A DNA stretch of 64,000 nt from Chelonoidis abingdonii (GCF_003597395.2 NC_133773.1:71725424-71789423); one strand, 5' to 3'; counted from the first letter of the stretch, positions 23,698 through 35,656 are shown. The notes: generated from the letters alone by a model not told the origin. Numbers and translations: made by a program.

Positions 23698-25045
23698 TGT
23701 GATGTTGCACTCCATATGTTTTATGGAAACACGCTTATAAGTGTAAATATGATGTGACTGGAATAGTCTTTATGCAAAATGTCTCTTGTAAGGTATCATA
23801 ACAAAGGTTATAACCTATTGAATATATTCCTCCTATTTGTATGTATATATCTTTCTTGTATCTGAAGTTAGAAATGGGGGGAGGGATAGCTCAGTGGTTT
23901 GAGCATTGGCCTGCTAAACACAGGGTTGTGAGCTCAGTCCTTGAGGGGGCCACTTAAGGATCTGGGGCAAAATCAGTAGTTGGTCCTGCTAGTGAAGGCA
24001 GGGGGCTGGACTCAATGACCTTTCAGGATCCCTTCCAGCTCTATGAGTTAGGTATATGAAGTATAATTCTGAGGTCCTATTGTAATTATGCAAAGTGTGG
24101 GCCATTAATGGTGGTTTAGAATCTTGATGCATCTCATTGACTAGGACAATTTGGTTGTAAATGGCTCTGTATACTTACAAACCTCCCTACGTATGTGTAG
24201 GCCAGCCCTGGAAGAATGGAGGCTAGGGTCTCACTGAACATGTCACCTGATACTGGAATCCATCTTAAATCTGGTACTTTTCCATTCAGAAGGAGGGGTG
24301 GGGACCTAGAGAGACAAAAGATTCCAGCCTTGTGCCAAAACTATAAAAGGGGGTGGAACAGAACAAAGAAGGTAGCCATTCATGAGAGAACCCCTAGGCT
24401 CCACCTAAGATGTCTGCTGAAACTAACAAGGACTGTACCAGGGGAAAGGGTTCGGCTCAGACTAGGAAGGAGTCCAGTCTGTGAAAGAAACTAATTGGAA
24501 CATCTCTGAGGGTAAGATTTTACCTGTAATTAGTTTCTTAATGTATTAGGCTTAGACTTGCATGTTTTTGCTTTATTTTGCTTGGTGACTGACTTTGTTC
24601 TATCATTACTTGAAACCACTTAAATCCTACTTTTTATATTTAATAAAATTACTTGTTTATTAATAAACCCAGAGTAAGTGATTAATACTTTGGGGAGCAA
24701 ACAGCTGTGCATCTCTCTGTGTCAGTGTTATAGAGAGCAGACAATTTATGAGTTTACCCTGCATAAGCTTTATACAGAGTAAAATGGATTTATTTGGGGT
24801 ATGAATCCCATTGGGAGGTGGGTGTTTGGGTGCTGGAGCTAGGTAACCTGCTAAGCTGTTTTCAGTTAAGCCTGCAGCTTTGGGGGCATGGACCAGACCT
24901 GGGTCTGTGTTGCAGCAGGCTAGCATGTCTGGCTCAACAATACAGGGTTCTGGAGTCACAAGCTGGCAGGGAAAACAAGCTCAGAAGTAATCTCAGCATG
25001 TCAGGTTACAGTCCCAAGGGGATACCTGTGACCGAACCCATCACA
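23698..25045 (+). mobile_element. Solo LTR (about 1.16 kb) carrying a nested SINE
   Basis: The block starts tgtgatgttgcactcc and ends gaacccatcaca (TG...CA). A TATA box, actataaaaggg, lies near 24341, and AATAAA signals at about 24641-24667 mark a plausible R region, all on the plus strand. Flanking 5-mers ggggt (23693-23697) and gtggt (25046-25050) match at 4 of 5. No coding region is present, so this is a solo LTR, probably of an endogenous retrovirus. The SINE at about 23875-24055 interrupts it. Confidence 0.7.
23875..24055 (+). mobile_element. Cry/tortoise-type tRNA-derived SINE
   Basis: The head is tRNA-like. A box A sequence, tagctcagtggtttgagca, lies at 23887-23905, and a box B-like segment ends ctcagtcc at about 23930-23940. 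The tail is ggggctggactcaatgacc then ccttccagctctatgag. This is the SINE type characteristic of cryptodiran turtles and is the main evidence for the organism. Short direct repeats tgaagt lie at 23862-23867 and 24057-24062. Intact members are transcribed by RNA polymerase III and moved by a LINE. Confidence 0.85.
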
Positions 25046-25439
25046 GTGGTGAAGAATGGAAAAAAAAAAAAATGCCATTGGCATCCCTGGTCCACTTGTA
25101 ACCATGGTAGTTAACTTGTAGCTCTGAAGTTCTAGGAGGAAACTTCTTATTTCTTTTTTGGTACAGAGCAAGCTCCTTTCCAAGAGTGGAGTAACAGAAT
25201 TCACTAGAGGTAATGAGAGGGTGGTGTGGGGTAAGTTGCCATAGTCTGTGTGTTGTGCTATCAGCAAATACACAGTCAATTTTTAAAAAAAAATCTATAT
25301 TCTGCAACATCCAGCGATACCAGGGAGTGGAATCTGAAATAACTTAGGGAAGCAAAGGCGGTATATATCTTGGAAATCGAGTAAACTTTTAATGGGGGGG
25401 AGGGGCAGAGAGAGAGAGATACATATTGTGCTTCACAAC
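25046..25439. other. Non-coding stretch upstream of the CpG-rich island
   Basis: This holds short A-runs (25060-25071) and a G-rich purine tract near 25395-25420. No gene or repeat family is recognised. Confidence 0.45.
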
Positions 25440-25780
25440 TACCTAACATTAGATTGCTACTAAGCCCGCAATTCCCAAGATGTCTTGGCAGCTTGCTCGC
25501 TCAGGGGTGAAGAGAGCCCCTCCGTTATGGTTTAAAGTGCCGTCCAACCAGCGATCGGTTTTAGGAAGCGCCGGTGGAATTTGCTCTCTACCTTCTCTCT
25601 TGAGATCAAAATCCCCGCAAGGAAAAAGCCTCAGCACGTGATAAGAGGAGAAAGTGAGGGGAGACAGATTACCCTAGTCATTTCTTTAGTCTTATTTTTC
25701 GGGACATCACCAGCATTCTTCCCCCAACACCCACCCTATTTTTTTCCCAGCCCTTCTCTCTCACACACATTACGGGCGCA
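25440..25780 (+). promoter_or_regulatory. Candidate host promoter (CpG-rich, non-repetitive)
   Basis: From about 25440 the sequence stops looking like repeat DNA and CpG density rises sharply. By hand I count about 27 CpG in 25480-26100, against very few in neighbouring kilobases. An E-box with an adjoining GATA-type site, cacgtgataag, lies near 25636. A polypyrimidine-rich stretch follows at 25715-25770. There is no convincing TATA box, as is common for CpG-rich promoters. The transcription start is not determinable. Confidence 0.5.
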
Positions 25781-26094
25781 CATCAGCACGCACTCTGAAG
25801 CAAAAGCAAGAGCAACAGTTGGATTGAAGCCAGAGGACGTACACTCGGCTTCCTCACTGCCAGCAGTGGCTTTGTTCTTTGGAATCAGCCGGAACCCGGG
25901 AGGACGTCTTCACTGCTGCTCGTGAGTGGTCGGAATTTTGGCAACTCGGCGTTCTCTTAATGTCCTCCGTTCTGTTCTGCAAACTAGGCTGATTTTTAGT
26001 AGAGCAAAGCTGGGAGCTGGAGATAGTCAAGGAGTGAAGGGACACGGAGACCGTCAACCTCTTTGGGGGGGGGGGATCTATTTGTTCCACGACG
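25781..26094 (+). other. Candidate non-coding first exon with two splice donors
   Basis: A GC/CpG-rich unique segment ends at a near-consensus splice donor, GACG|gtaagt, with the GT at 26095-26096. A second usable donor, CTGCTC|gtgagt, has its GT at 25922-25923, giving a possible shorter exon. A CRE-like gacgtc lies near 25904. No long open frame is conserved-looking, so the exon would be mainly 5' untranslated. I do not recognise the gene. If real, the gene is on the plus strand and everything to the right is its first intron. Confidence 0.45.
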
Positions 26095-26100
26095 GTAAGT

Positions 26101-28411
26101 GCCAGCATTAAATAGGTATAAAGAAGCAGATAAAATGAGGTGCTTTAGTAATTTCATTGCAATGGCAACGCATTCTAGTGAATCTCAGTGTATACGCTCA
26201 GTCATAGTTTGCTTCGGAACAGTTTTCTGCAGTTAAGTCGTCCTGATCTCCCCCGTGCCGCGAAAGCCCTGACAAGACTCAATAGGCTTTAGCCAAATTC
26301 TGATCTTGGAAGGATTTCCATAAGGCTTCATGACTAGGTTAGCTGAAAATCTGTTCAATCACCATACGTAAGTAGAATAGAGTAACTACAGAATAGGAAC
26401 GGCTTAGTTTGTTGTTTGAACCTGTGAAGTCGAAATTAGCACGGTCAGATAGAGGCAGGATAGAGTGCAGTTGTTTGTATGTCGGTCACTAATGTAAGGA
26501 ATGGAGGGAAGGGAAAGATTTATTTAGGTTCATAGGAGCAAAAAATAGGTTTGATTTAAACTGCTTTAATTCATTCAAACCACCTTTAATCACTTTAGGA
26601 AACGAATCTCGTCTTTAAAAAACCTGCTTTTTCAGGTCTTGACATAAAGAGCAATCAGTTAGCAAATGTTGTTCTCAGGGAAACAAGTGGAAGCCAACAT
26701 ACAGGAGAAAGGAATGTGTTCTTGGAGATCTGTCTGTCATTTAGAGGACAAGAACTGGGCAAAATGAAACCTAGTTTTCTTCTAGTAAACAGTTGTTGCT
26801 ATACTTGTTTTTGTACCTATGCCATACTGTTTCTTAAACTTGTTACCAAAGAACAACCCATTACAGGGATTGTTTTTCCCTTCTCTCTGACTGGTCTCTA
26901 GAAATACTTAAAATGAACAGTGCTCCAGGATATTGATCCAGCTGCCTCCAAAGATAGCATCTGGCTGTCAGAAAGGGACCCAGCTTAGGGACCATTTGTC
27001 TTAAAGCTACTGATAAATTATGCAGTCAGCATGCTACTAGATGTTGTCAAGATTTAGTTGAACTGTCTTGACAAAATGGTGATGAAGCTTTGAAAACCAG
27101 TAGTTCAACTATGTTAAAAAGTTGAGGAAAAGGAGAAGACTTGTAGTGTGAATGCACTTGCTGTGTAACTATCACAGGGTTATAAACAGGATGGTGGAGG
27201 AGGGGAACAGATTTTCTACCTTTGCCTGTGGTTGTACCTGTGCTTGAAATAGTGATTCCAAAACCCTGTAGTAATTTGCAAAAAGGCAATTGTTTACTTT
27301 TGTTTTGTCACAGGTGATGTGGGAGTGAATCTAGTCACATACAAAATATGCAGTTGTGTGCAGGTTCAAATGGTTGGTTGGCAGGTGCAGTCAGTTACCT
27401 GTTTTCTCCAATGGCTGCAGCTTTTTGTTCCATTTCTTAAACTTTTACCAACACTGTCCTAGTTCTAACTATCCCCTTTTTGTTGGAAAGAATACTCTCG
27501 TTGGGCAACTGTACTTTGTGGGAAGATTGGTGAATAAATGTTCTGCTACCTGATCAGCTGACTGTGGATTTGAATTTCCAAATGACTATAGATGGTGTTC
27601 AGTGCCTCATTCATTTTTTAGTGGTATGTTCAAAAAGAGTTTTTGTCCTTGTACTGGGATTCACATCTCCTTTGCATGCTGTTGTTTAGTCTATAAAAAG
27701 AGTATTATTCACTTGTTTGGAATGGGACACTAGAACTAGCAAAAATTCCTTTTGGGAGCTAAAATTGGAATGGTGTTTTCTAGAGTTATGCTCCCCCCTC
27801 TGATGGCATCATGTCAGATTTCATCAGCAATGCTTTCAGTTTCATAATTTCCCCAGGTGCTATAATTTCTCATTGATGTGAGGAAAAACCTGAGGTCTTT
27901 GTTACTTTTCCTGCTTTAATATGTTTTTTAACATATCATTTGGTACTGTCTGTGAATTCTGGCAATGAGTGTAAAGCTCAGCAATTAGACACTAGAGGTG
28001 GGCCTCAATCAAAAACCCTGGGTCTAGATATTCTTGAACAATGGGAAAGTTAATATCTGGATCCAAAAGGTTCTGGCTCTGGCCTATCCATATTAAAGAC
28101 ATATCACTTTGGCTACATGTATGTATAATTTGCCATTTGAAGGGGGAGGGAAGCTTATTCAAACTATGGCTATATTTTTAAAAATAACATGCTACTCAGT
28201 GCTGCTGGTACATAAATATTAAACCTGGGCCTCTCTGCTCTGATAGCTGATGTGATACTTATGCTGAGAGCTGCTTTTTTTAGGTAGCTTCTTTTCTTAT
28301 TCATTGCCTAAATTTGACTTTCACAGGAACTAATTCACTGTAGGCTTATCTCCTATTATAATTTTAAAGGTAAGTTGCATTTGGGGACTCCGTTTGAGAC
28401 ATGCTGAATAC
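26101..28411. other. Non-coding, likely intronic
   Basis: The sequence remains fairly unique just after the candidate exon (some CpG to about 26280) and then becomes ordinary AT-rich DNA. No repeat family or coding exon is recognised. Confidence 0.45.
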
Positions 28412-30735
28412 TCACAGAACAGAAAAATGGCCATATTGGGTCAGACCAAAGGTCCCTCTAAGCCCAGTATCCTGTTCTCCCATGTGGCCAATATCAGGTG
28501 CTTTAGAGGGAATGAACAGAACACGTAATCATCAAATGATCCATCCTCTGTTGCCCATTCCCAGCTTCTGGCAAACAGACTAGGGACACCATCCCTGCCT
28601 GTCCTGGCTAATAGTCCATTGATGGACCTATCCTCCATTAATTTATCTAGTTTCTTTCTGAACCTTGTTATAGTCTTGATCTTCACCACATCCTCTGGCA
28701 AAGAGTTCCACAGGTTGACTGTGTTTTGTGTGAAGAAATACTTACTTTTGTTTGTTTTTAAACTTGTTGCTTTTTAATTTCATTTGGTGACCCCTAGTTC
28801 TTGTGTTATGAAAAGGAGTAAATAACACTTCCTTATTTACTTTCTCCACACCAGTCATGATCTTATAGACCTCTATCATATCTCCTCTTAGTCGTCTCTT
28901 TTCCAAGTTGAAAAGTCCAAGTCTTGTTAATCTCTCCTCATATGGAAGCCATTTCATACCCATAATCATGTTTGTTGCCTTTTCTGTATCTTTTCCAATT
29001 CCAATACCGTAACTCCTCACTTAATGTTGTTATTATGTTCCTGAAAAAAGCCACTTTAAGTGAAACGATGTTAAGCGAATCCAATTTCCCCACAAGAATT
29101 AATGTAAATGCGGGGGTTAGGTTCCAGGAAAAAAAGTTTCATCAGACAAAAGACTAATATATCTCTCTCACTCACACTCAATATAAGTTTTAAACAAATT
29201 AATTTAACACTGGTATACAGTGATGATGATTGTGAAGCTTGGTTGAGGTGGAGGAGTCAGAGGGTGGGATATTTTCCTTACTGCTAAATGATGAACTAGC
29301 AATTGGCTGAGCCCTCAAGGGTTAACTCTCTCACTCTACAAGGCAGCAGGAATGGAGGGAGATATGTGCATTTCCCCCTTTAAGTACACTGTCTTGTTAA
29401 TTAGATCAGCTTGCTGAGACCTTAGCTGCTGCAAGCTCCCTCTGTCCTGAGCCCTGGTGTGTCCCCCCTGCTCTATGGAAGACAGGGAGCAGGGGGGGAA
29501 GGGGACACCCTGATATTAGCTCCCCCACTTCCTCCACACACACATGCCTGCCCGCACAGCAAGCAGGAGTCTTGGGGAGCAGCTCCAAGGCAAAGGGCAG
29601 GAGCAGAACATGGCAGTCGGGGGAGGGACAGCTGCAATTGCTAGTCTGCTGAGCAGCTGCTGCACAGGGAACTTAGAGGAGCAGGACGCTGATAGGGGCG
29701 CTGCTGGTCCACCCTGGTTCCTAGCCCCCGACAGCTAGCTGCAACGCGCTGCTCTTCCTGCAGGCAGTAGACAAAGCAGGCAGCTGCCAAATGAGGTTAG
29801 AAGGGAGCATTACACAACTTTAAATGAGCATGTTCCCTAACTGATCAGCAACGAAACAACATTAACCAGGATGACTTTAAGTGAGGAGTTACTGTATATC
29901 ATTTTTGAGATGGGGCGACCATATCTGCACACAATATTCAAGATGTGGGCATACTATGGATTTATACAGAGGCAATATGATATGATCTGTCTTATTATCT
30001 ATCCTTTTCTTAATGATTCCAAACATTCTGTTCGCTTTTCTGACTGTCACTTCACATTGAGTGGATTTTTTTCAGAGAACGATCCACAATGACTCCAAGA
30101 TCTTTTTTGACTGATTAGAACTAATTTAAATCCCATCATTTTATATGTATATTTGGAATTGGAAAACATAATGTGCATTACATTGCATTTATCGACACTG
30201 AATTTCATCTGCCATCTTGTTGCCCAGTCACACAGTTTTGTGAGATCTCTTTGTAACTCTTCACCATCTGCTTTGGATTTAACTATCTTGAGTAGTTTTG
30301 TATCATCTACAAATTTTGCCACCTCATTGTTTTACCCCTTTTTCCATATCATTTATGAATATGTTGAATAGTACTGGTCCCAGTACAGATGTGTGGGGGG
30401 ACACCACTATTTACCTTTCTCCATTCTGAAAACCAACCATTTATTCCTACCCTTTTTTCCTATCTTTTAACCAGTTACAGATCTATGAGAGGACCTTCCC
30501 TCTTACCTCATGACAGCTTACTTTGCTTAAGAGTCTTTGGTGAGGGATATTGTCAAAGGCTTTCTGAAAATCTAAGTACATTATATCTGCTGGATCCCTC
30601 TTGTCCACATGCTTGTTGACCCCCTCAAAGAATTGTAGTAGATTGGTGAGGCATGATTTCTCTTTTAAAAAAAACATGTTGACTCTTCCCCAGCAAATTG
30701 TGTTCATATATGTTTCACAGTTCTGTTCTAACTCT
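28412..30735 (-). pseudogene. CR1 LINE pol fragment, split by a DNA transposon
   Basis: This minus-strand CR1 covers the palm of the reverse transcriptase through the 3' end. Reading from the right: YLDFQKAFDNIPHQRLL at about 30540-30600, the FVDDTKL catalytic block near 30290-30320, then the C-terminal region (LPYEERLTRLGLFNLEKRR, about 28880-28950), and the 3' tail with ccatattgggtcagaccaaa at 28430-28450. It is 5'-truncated, lacking the endonuclease. Stops and frameshifts break it. An 888-bp element (29007-29894) interrupts it, and joining the flanks restores the CR1 register. Confidence 0.9.
29007..29894. mobile_element. Tc1/mariner-like non-autonomous DNA transposon
   Basis: It is inserted at a TA dinucleotide in the CR1, with TA duplicated at 29005-29006 and 29895-29896. 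The ends are inverted: cgtaactcctcacttaa on the left, ttaagtgaggagttactg on the right. Subterminal blocks also face each other (gatgttaagcg on the left, aacattaacc on the right). No transposase motif is found in its 888 bp, so it needed a partner enzyme. The TA duplication and short terminal repeats place it with the Tc1/mariner superfamily. The family name is not certain. Confidence 0.75.
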
Positions 30736-32963
30736 TGTGAGGTGTTGAGTGCCTTCAAGTCGTGCTGACTTCAGTGGGACCCTGTGGAAGCTCAGCACCA
30801 TCTTGATAGGGCATCTTACAGGATTGAGCCTTAAATGATCTGTCTAAAACTCTTTAAAGGATATTGCCAGATACATTTTTTACCTGTGCCAAAAATGATG
30901 GTAGCCCACAACCTGGACTGTAGTACAGTATAAATGTGAAAGCAGAATTCAATTTGTTGTTCTAAGTGTGGTTATTCTGACACTGTGTGCTGACTGGCCA
31001 CTCTGAATATGGCTGTGCTGACAGATACAATAGGTTTCTGTGAATACAATTAAACATGTATCTGCCAGCTGCTTGTGGTATCTGTATGCCTCAGTAAGAA
31101 AACCTGTTCTTTGGCTTTATCTGCCCACTGTGGTTTGTGGTACATTACTTTGACTTATTCTGCAGAAGTTGCATTTTTTTTTCTGAATGATTAAACTGTG
31201 ATGTCATTTTCTATCCTCAAGGCTTTAACCTTGAAAGATTTTTGCTGTGGATGAGGCTCTTTAACATTGGAAGTGAAAATGCCCTAAAGTCCACTTCTGA
31301 GCAACTGTCTACTCAAGCACATTCCAGTGTCACCCATTCATTTGTGGTCAGAATGATTCAGATCTGGTTAAAGATGATTTAAAAGAGAGGTTATGGATAC
31401 ACTGCAATGTACATTTAGGAACACAAAGATTGGTGGGGGAGGGGTGTTTTCACAGCCTTATTGAGACCACATGGTTCTAACTTGCACTTTTTTTTTTAAT
31501 ATGGAAATTGCCCGCTGGATTTATTCAGTTTTCTTTCTTTCTAATTGCCTGGAGGCTGAGAATTGGAATTGTGGCATTAATGGTCAGGTCAAGCTAAAAT
31601 CAAATAGTTTCTAAGGCTCTCCACATATAAGGACAAGGTTTTTCTTTTGGGGGACTTCACAGAGCATGTAAATCTATGCTGCCTCAACATGAAGGGGAGA
31701 AAAATGTAATGGGAAATCTTTTGACATAATAGGAGAACTGGAGGCATTGTTTTTGTTTTTGTTGTTATTGTTGTTGTAACTATCGATAGACTGGAGATGG
31801 TCTCCGTATAACACCAGATGTTGTTATCCTCTTCCAACAAAGAATGCAGACCTGGGAGGAGGTTGTCCACCTTGACTATCTAGAGAATTCAGCATTTTTT
31901 GACTATCACGGGGGAGTGAAATAACTGGATAATTAATTAAAATAAAGGATATTTTTTAAATAACCACATCAAAATTCACATATGTCTCCTTATACATATT
32001 ACATACATAATAAATGACATAATACATAATAAATGAAATACATAATAAATGAAAATTCTTTTTGTTCATCTAATATGTGTTAGAGAATGGACAAGCACTT
32101 GTCATTTATGTTCATTGAATAGTCACTATGAAATTACAGGGCGGAAGTAGTATGCTAAAATATTTTTCTTACTCTTTCAAGATTTCTTCTTTATTCTATC
32201 CTCCAATCCCAACTCATTTGTCTCCCATTTTGTACACCATCTGAGTAGAGTTCTTTGCTTAAAAGAAAAGATCTCATTTGGCTCTCAGATTCCCCAGCTT
32301 TCTTAAACCAATCCTTCCCTTGAGACATTCTTGTGATTGTCTCCTGTTGAGGCCATTCCTAATTCTGACCCCCTTATAACCATTATCTACTGATGAAGCC
32401 ATTGTTGCTCTGGAAAATTCATCCCCAATTCAGATTTAACTATGCTTTTTAAAACAGAGAGAAACTGCAGCCTCTAATGACTTGTCTGTCTGTCCTTAGA
32501 TTGTGAACTTCATCAAGCAGTCACTGTCCCTTCGTGAATGTTTAGAAAGCACCAAGCACATCAATTGTGCTATAGTAAACAAATATTAGATTTCTTTTTT
32601 AAAAAAAACTTTCTTTTCTAGGCTTTAAATTTTGCAGCATACAGTACTGCTATTTCAAATGTAATTGGTTTTTGTGGAAGATGGTAGAACACTAACACAG
32701 AGAACAATCCTTAGAGAAATCACTGTGTACAACTTGAATTTTGCTGAGAGCAAAACACAGTACGCTATTCAGTGCTATTATACTATCCAGTAGCAAAACG
32801 AATAAACAGCCATTATACTGAAGACTTATTTTGGACTTTCTTGGAATGTTGTTTTGAGGTGATTATATTAATAATATATTTAGGTTAACAATGCTGAAAG
32901 GGGATGAGGGAGCATTGATCACAGATCAGTGCATAAATTTTCCATAATACCTTCTGACACATC
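30736..32963. other. Non-coding, with simple repeats
   Basis: No gene is seen. A GTT-rich run lies near 31745-31778. A short tandem repeat with unit tacataataaatga appears three times at 32004-32052. An old L2-type tail may lie near 32498-32590 (tagattgtgaacttcatc). Confidence 0.5.
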
Positions 32964-33735
32964 TCAACAAGGACAAGTGCAGAGTCCTGCACTGAGGACG
33001 GAAGAATCCCACTCACTGTTACAGACTAGGGACTGAATAGCTAGGAAGCAGTTCTGCAGAAAAGGGTCTAGGGGTTACAGTGGACAAAAAGCTGGATATG
33101 AGTCAACAGTGTGCCCTTCTTGCTAAGAAGGCTAACGGCATTTTGGGCTATATAAGTAAGGGCATTGCCAGCAGATCGAGGAACGTGATCATTCCCCTCT
33201 ATTTGACATTGGTGAGGTCTCATCAGGAGTACTGTGTCCAGTTTTGGGCCCCACACTACAAGAAGGATGTGGAAAAATTGGAAAGAGACCAACGGAGGGC
33301 AACAAAAATGATTAGGGGGCTGGAGCACGTGACTTATGAGGAGAGGCTGAGGGAGCTGGGCTTGTCTAGTCTGCAGAAGAGAAGAATGAGGGGGGATTTG
33401 ATAGTTGCTTTCAACTACCTGAAAGAGGGTTCCAAAGAGAATGGATCTAGACTGTTCTCAGTGGTACCTGATGACAGAACAAGGAGTAATGGTCTCAAGT
33501 TGCAGTGGGGGAGGTTTAGGTTGGATATTAGGAAAAACTTTTTCACTAGGAGGGAGGTGAAGCACTGGAATGGGTTACCTAGGGAGGTGTTGGAAATTCC
33601 TTCCTTAGAGGTTTGTAAGGTCAGGCTTGACAAAGCCCTGGCAGGGATGCTTTAGTTGGGGATTGGTCCTGCTTTGAGCAGGGGGTTGGACTAGATGCCC
33701 TCCTGAGGTCCCTTCCACCCTGATATTCTATGATA
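32964..33735 (+). mobile_element. CR1 LINE 3' fragment, best preserved in the window
   Basis: A 5'-truncated CR1 runs to its terminal tgatattctatgata motif at 33735. It contains an uninterrupted 191-codon frame, so it is the youngest CR1 here. The 3' tail includes ttggactagatgccctcctg and the classic terminal octamer-type end. Confidence 0.9.
33080..33655 (+). pseudogene. CR1 pol C-terminal fragment (191 codons open)
   Basis: The frame encodes the region after the reverse-transcriptase palm of CR1. It has a [17 protein letters not shown] segment, a [20 protein letters not shown] block, then an [20 protein letters not shown] block and a C-terminal [19 protein letters not shown] stretch. These are the usual final 190 residues of the CR1 ORF2 protein. 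The Met at 3080-offset position 33080 is an internal residue of the ancestral protein, not a true start. It lacks endonuclease and catalytic palm, so it is not functional despite the open frame. It is not a host gene. Confidence 0.9.
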
Positions 33736-34337
33736 CTGTGACCAAAGCTTTTTGTGGTGGTGTCTCTTCTCCTCTCTCCCCACTTGTTTGTGAATACTCT
33801 CGAGGCCACAGGTGAACTTTATTCTTAACTTATAAAAGACATAAGGAAATTTTACCCTTACTCCTTGAATTGGAATCGAATCTATTAAATTAACTTCTGC
33901 CACACATAAACTACATTGTTTAAAACTTAATTTCAGTTGTTCTTAATATGAAGTGCACAGTACATATGTGGAAGTTATTAGTACCTCTCAATATTCACTA
34001 AACATTAACCAAAACACTACATATGTCTCAGGGCACTTAAAGTCTAGGATCTGAACAATCACACAATTCCACTATATTAAAGCATGTATTAATAAGCCAA
34101 CCTGAGCCGACTTGTTTGTAGTTTTCCATATGAAAATACAATTATAAGGTAATAACTATACAGTAGGTGTAGCAATGTAATGCGTATTTTCAAGAACAAG
34201 GAAGTACAGGCATTAACATGTCTAGTACCATGTAGCACTATCACTCTCTGCAATTCTATAGGACATCACTTTCCACTTGAAGATGATTAAACACTTTGCA
34301 AGTATTAATTTTCAGAGCATTTCTATTAGGTAAGTAT
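33736..34337. other. Non-coding stretch
   Basis: No gene or repeat is recognised. Confidence 0.5.
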
Positions 34338-34452
34338 TCTAACCATCTTGCAGAGAGATAAATGGTGGCAGAGCAGTTAAGTGACTTGAACAAGGGCAAA
34401 CAATAAATCAGTGGCAGAGACAGAAACAGAAGCAAACAGTCCTGATCCCTGT
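34338..34452 (-). mobile_element. CORE-SINE/MIR fragment
   Basis: The minus-strand reading contains ctgtctctgccactgattt and caagtcacttaactgctc, the conserved MIR/CORE central segment. It is old and partial. Confidence 0.6.
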
Positions 34453-34625
34453 ACAAACTATTGAAGCATGCTTGCTCTTTAGGACTTTTTTTTTATATAC
34501 AGTTCTTGTCTGTCTTCAGTGTGAAATAAGTATAATTTATCTGGTCTCTTGGAAAAATATTGCTTTTGGTAAACACAAATATTAACTCTGAGAGAAAGTG
34601 TGATTTAGTGATATAAATAGGGAAT

Positions 34626-35650
34626 GGGGCCCAAATCCACAAAGGACTTAGGAATCTAGCCACCTAGGGGAATCCACAAACCCTGAATTAGGTGTCTAGG
34701 CTCCCTGTTCAATGCATGGGGAGAGGTTGGCACCTAAGAATGGGATTAAAACAAACAACAGCATGCTGGGCTGGGAGATGCCTAAGCTAGCAATAGCTGA
34801 TGCTGGGGACACACCCCTCTCCTTATCCCTGTCCGTCTCAGGGAGTTAGGTGCCTATCTTCACATGGGATCTGCAGCTGGAAACCTCTGTCCTACACCTA
34901 ATAAGCTTCTTGCAAGAACAGTAGCTGCAGGTACCTAACTTCACAAAAAAGTTGGGAGAGTAGGGGAGGGAGGAGGTCTCCCTTATCTCTAGCCCCGTGG
35001 TTAGTTTAGTTCACTCACCAGGGATGTGGGAGACCCCAGTTCAATTTTCCCCCCCCTGCTGACTGAGGAGATGGGATTTCAACAGGGTTTCCCACTTTTG
35101 ATGTGAGTGCCTGAACCTCTGGGCTACTCTGATGTGGCTCTGTCTCTCCTATTGAAGCTGTTCCATTGTGAATAAATAATTTAAATATTCATTGGGTCAG
35201 AAAGTTCAAATCCCTTCTCTTCATCAGGTGGAGAAAGGAATTGAACTGGGGTCTCCCACATCCCCAATGAGTTCCCCTAAGTACTGGGCTACAGGTTATA
35301 AGAGACCTCCCTCTGCTAGCTCCACCAGCAGTTTTGTGTAGAGTCAGGCTTGCTGAAAGCATGCTACTGGGTTGTGCCACACAGGCAAGGTTAGGTGGGG
35401 TAATGCCTCTCTTCACCTGGTTTGAGAATCCTTCTGGGGTTTAGGCACTTGAGAGCCTAGACTAAGGCATTGTGTGAACGACGCATGTTCAGAAGCTGAG
35501 GCAGCTAGGGGACTTTAACAGTTAGACTCTTAGGTGCTGGGGTGTATTAGGCACCTCCAGGTTTAGGTAGTAGCTTAGCAGAGGGCCTGAGGATCTCAGG
35601 AGCCTAGAGTTTGAATTTAAATGCATAAATCCTTTGGTTGATCTGGGCCT
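34626..35650. mobile_element. Foldback element with two inverted tRNA-like modules
   Basis: The outer ends are inverted relatives: ggggcccaaatccacaaagg on the left; the reverse complement of the right end is aggcccagatcaaccaaagg. The hexamer gggaat flanks both sides (34620-34625, 35651-35656). Inside, 34969-35063 and 35223-35313 are inverted copies of each other. Each carries a tRNA-like pair of promoter boxes: an A-box-like tagccccgtggttag and a B-box-like cagttcaattt. Palindromic, gene-free and about 1 kb, it is a foldback DNA element of unknown superfamily. Confidence 0.6.
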
Positions 35651-35656
35651 GGGAAT

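Noticed and set aside
32004..32052. Three spaced copies of tacataataaatga as a CRISPR-like or regulatory array
   Set aside because: Copies are contiguous apart from 2-5 bp and AT-rich; it is a simple tandem repeat in vertebrate DNA.
33080..33655. 191-codon open frame, the longest in the window, as a host gene
   Set aside because: Its residues are those of the CR1 ORF2 C-terminus and it lies in a typical 5'-truncated CR1 with the terminal attctatgat-type end.
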